DNA from: Acidimicrobiales bacterium
GTDB taxonomy: Bacteria > Actinomycetota > Acidimicrobiia > Acidimicrobiales > JANYDT01
Direction of reading: 5' to 3'
Assembly (NCBI GenBank): GCA_025358985.1
Contig: JANYHQ010000731.1
Coordinates: forward strand, 1-7,500
DNA: 7,500 nt
Part shown: positions 5,941 through 7,500 of the stretch, piece by piece
Numbering within the stretch: position 1 is the stretch's first letter
Layout: each line of letters begins with the position of its first letter
The notes under the pieces: model-generated
What the model was told of the DNA's origin: nothing
What the model saw: the letters and a program-made list of their open reading frames with translations, nothing else
Databases searched by the model: none
Position numbers and translations under genes: made by a program

Positions 5941-5980
5941 TGTGATCGCGCGTGCACTCGTGCCGCGCTCGACTCCCGGG

Positions 5981-7432
5981 TCAACTGCGTTCGTCTCGTA
6001 GCGCGCTGCGGCGGACCTTTCCGGCGTCATCGCGTACGGCAAAGTCCACGAACTCGAAGGTGCGCGGCACCTTATAGCGCACCAATCGCTCACTCAGAAA
6101 GCTCCGTAGTTCATCAACATCCACCGGCGCGTCAGTCTGAACCACGGCGTGGACCGCCTTGCCCAGATCCTCATCAGGGAGGCCAATCACTGCGCAGCTC
6201 ACCACCCCCGGATGCTCGAGTAACGCACTCTCGGTCTCGGCCGGATAAATATTGGCTCCACCGGACAGGATCATGTCGCCTTTGCGATCGCCGAGAAACA
6301 GGTATCCGTCGACATCGAACCAGCCCATGTCGCCCAGGCTCTCCCACCCGTCATCGATGCGATGAGCCTCGGCTCCCAGATACTGGTAGGTGGGCGTAGC
6401 CCGCATCGACCGCATGAACACCTCACCTTCCTCCCCCGCAGACCGCTCTTCATGAGTCAACGGATCCAACACTTTCATCTGCCCACTTACCACTTTGCCA
6501 ACACTGCCACGGTGTTCCACCCACTCGTCACCGCGGATAATTGTCACCGCTTGCGCCTCGGTGCCGGCGTACAACTCATACACATGATCGGCTCCAACCC
6601 AGTCGATCCACGCCTGTTTCAACCACTCCGGACACGGGGCGGCCATGTGCCATACCTGTTCAAGACTGGAGAGGTCGTAGCCATCGCGTACCTCTTGGGG
6701 CAAGCGATATATGCGGCTCATCATGGTGGGCACCAAGAGCATCGCAGCAGGCCGATACTGGTGGATGGCGCGCAGTGTGGACTCTGGGTCGAATCGCTCC
6801 AGAAGTACCAAGTGATGGCCCTGCATCAACGCCCGCGAGCTGAAAGCAAACGGCGCGTTGTGATACAGCGGGCCGGGAATCACGATGCATTGGCCGCCGC
6901 CCGCAGCGAGGCCAAATGTGGGTGACGCCTCCTCGTCGAACTCCCCGGGGTCCCCCGACAAAATGAGCTTTGGCCTCCCGGTAGACCCGCCGCTGGTGGG
7001 TGCCTTCCAAGTAAGTGACACACAGTCGTCGAGTTGGGCATCGGACAGCAGCGGGTCGGGAGCAAACCCGGCGGAGATCACCCGGCGGGTGGGGTGCGAG
7101 GCGGGGTCAGCGCCCACCACCAATACCGAATTGGCCAGTTCCACAATGGCTTGGCGCTCACGATCGGGCAAACGGTGACTCACCGGCTGGGGCACTGCTC
7201 CCAACTTCCATACGGCAAAGGCGGATGCCATGAACTCCACACTGTTCGGTAACGCAATGGTCACCAGTGACCCGGGTGTGACTCCAAGCGTTTGGTAGGC
7301 CCGGGCCAGCCGATTGGTGGCGTTCTCGAATTCGGTGAACGTCACCGAATCGTCGCCGCAGGTGACCGCCAGTTCGTGGGGGTGACGTTGTGCGGCGGCG
7401 GACAGGAGGCGGCTTATCGAGAGAACGCTCAT
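5981..7432 (-). CDS. AMP-forming acyl-CoA synthetase (ANL superfamily, bile-acid/fatty-acid CoA ligase-like)
   Basis: 483 residues, at the short end of the 480-560 usual for acyl-CoA ligases. It should activate a carboxylic acid with ATP to an acyl-adenylate and transfer it to CoA in the cytoplasm. Motifs, in order: the phosphate-binding loop TSGGSTGRPK (146-155), PLYHNAPF (188-195), the adenine/acid pocket ELYAGTEAQ (286-294, YAGTE in place of the more usual YGxTE), GDMGWFDVDGYLFLGDRKGDMI (367-388) with the ribose-binding Asp and the hinge Arg383, GGANIYPAE (391-399), and the C-terminal catalytic Lys472 in AGKVRRSAL. All core residues are present, so it should be active. The GGSTG loop recalls actinobacterial ligases annotated as bile-acid/steroid-type, but the substrate cannot be read from sequence. 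The ATG at 7432 is first after an in-frame stop (TGATG); an AGGG lies about ten bases upstream. Confidence 0.92.
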   Translation of the reverse strand: MSVLSISRLLSAAAQRHPHELAVTCGDDSVTFTEFENATNRLARAYQTLGVTPGSLVTIALPNSVEFMASAFAVWKLGAVPQPVSHRLPDRERQAIVELANSVLVVGADPASHPTRRVISAGFAPDPLLSDAQLDDCVSLTWKAPTSGGSTGRPKLILSGDPGEFDEEASPTFGLAAGGGQCIVIPGPLYHNAPFAFSSRALMQGHHLVLLERFDPESTLRAIHQYRPAAMLLVPTMMSRIYRLPQEVRDGYDLSSLEQVWHMAAPCPEWLKQAWIDWVGADHVYELYAGTEAQAVTIIRGDEWVEHRGSVGKVVSGQMKVLDPLTHEERSAGEEGEVFMRSMRATPTYQYLGAEAHRIDDGWESLGDMGWFDVDGYLFLGDRKGDMILSGGANIYPAETESALLEHPGVVSCAVIGLPDEDLGKAVHAVVQTDAPVDVDELRSFLSERLVRYKVPRTFEFVDFAVRDDAGKVRRSALRDERS

Positions 7433-7466
7433 CAGCGCAGGACCCTACCGAGTGGTCCCCCGCCGC

Positions 7467-7500
7467 TCACAACCCGGCCACAACCCGGCCGGCTTCATCA
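7467..7500 (-). CDS. Possible C-terminal tail of an upstream minus-strand gene
   Basis: On the minus strand one frame is open from the window edge and ends in TGA at 7469-7467, reading DEAGRVVAGL. The composition fits a GC-rich coding tail, and the 34-bp gap to the acyl-CoA synthetase start would suit an operon. The other two frames contain stops close to the edge. With only ten residues the call is weak and no family can be given. Confidence 0.35.
   Translation of the reverse strand, partial: DEAGRVVAGL
7469..7490 (+). repeat. 11-bp tandem direct repeat
   Basis: The word acaacccggcc occurs twice back to back (7469-7479 and 7480-7490) just upstream of the acyl-CoA synthetase gene. On the minus strand it encodes the last residues of the putative upstream gene; because 11 is not a multiple of three, the second copy is read in another frame and supplies the TGA stop. 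Confidence 0.6.

Noticed and set aside
5935..7252. Several plus-strand open frames (up to 187 codons) opposite the acyl-CoA synthetase
   Set aside because: All lie inside a continuous 483-codon ligase frame with intact ANL motifs; their translations are Arg/Pro/His-rich shadows.

Overview
The window is GC-rich and gene-dense and reads as an ordinary bacterial chromosome, most likely from a high-GC actinomycete. Support for this comes from GC-rich codon use, candidate leaderless promoters with TAnnnT -10 boxes directly in front of ATG codons, and a CoA-ester-oriented gene content. Class Acidimicrobiia is my guess, from the style of the proteins rather than a search. I saw no rRNA, tRNA, CRISPR array, insertion sequence or phage gene.

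Layout. At the left edge (+) is the C-terminal tail of an unidentified gene (2-100), overlapping by 4 bp a CitE-like CoA-ester lyase (97-966). Only 8 bp further on, the 3' end of a four-gene minus-strand operon begins (4815 down to 975). In transcription order it encodes two AIM24-family proteins with N-terminal zinc ribbons (4815-4006 and 4013-3093), an SPFH/stomatin-like protein with three C-terminal zinc ribbons (3034-1886), and a Tim44-like membrane protein with a C-terminal zinc ribbon (1886-975). Divergent from it across a 154-bp promoter region is a secreted glycerophosphodiester phosphodiesterase-like protein (4970-5851, +). A 129-bp convergent gap with hairpins separates this from an AMP-forming acyl-CoA synthetase (7432-5981, -), and the right edge may hold the tail of another minus-strand gene.

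The operon is the most interesting part. Its four proteins belong to families better known by mitochondrial names (AIM24, prohibitin/stomatin, Tim44), and every one carries a Cys4 zinc ribbon, six in all. The operon is bounded on both sides by genes on the other strand, so all four members are present. Only the Tim44-like protein has evident membrane segments, so it may anchor an assembly of the SPFH and AIM24 proteins at the membrane. It recalls the Bacillus subtilis pspA-ydjGHI membrane-stress locus, whose YdjI is also an SPFH protein with a C-terminal zinc ribbon, but no PspA or TPM-domain protein is present here. A functional system is an inference; the protein families and gene order are seen directly.

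The flanking genes suggest CoA-thioester metabolism (CitE-like lyase, acyl-CoA synthetase) and extracellular or envelope phosphodiester hydrolysis (GDPD). They are not obviously linked to the operon.
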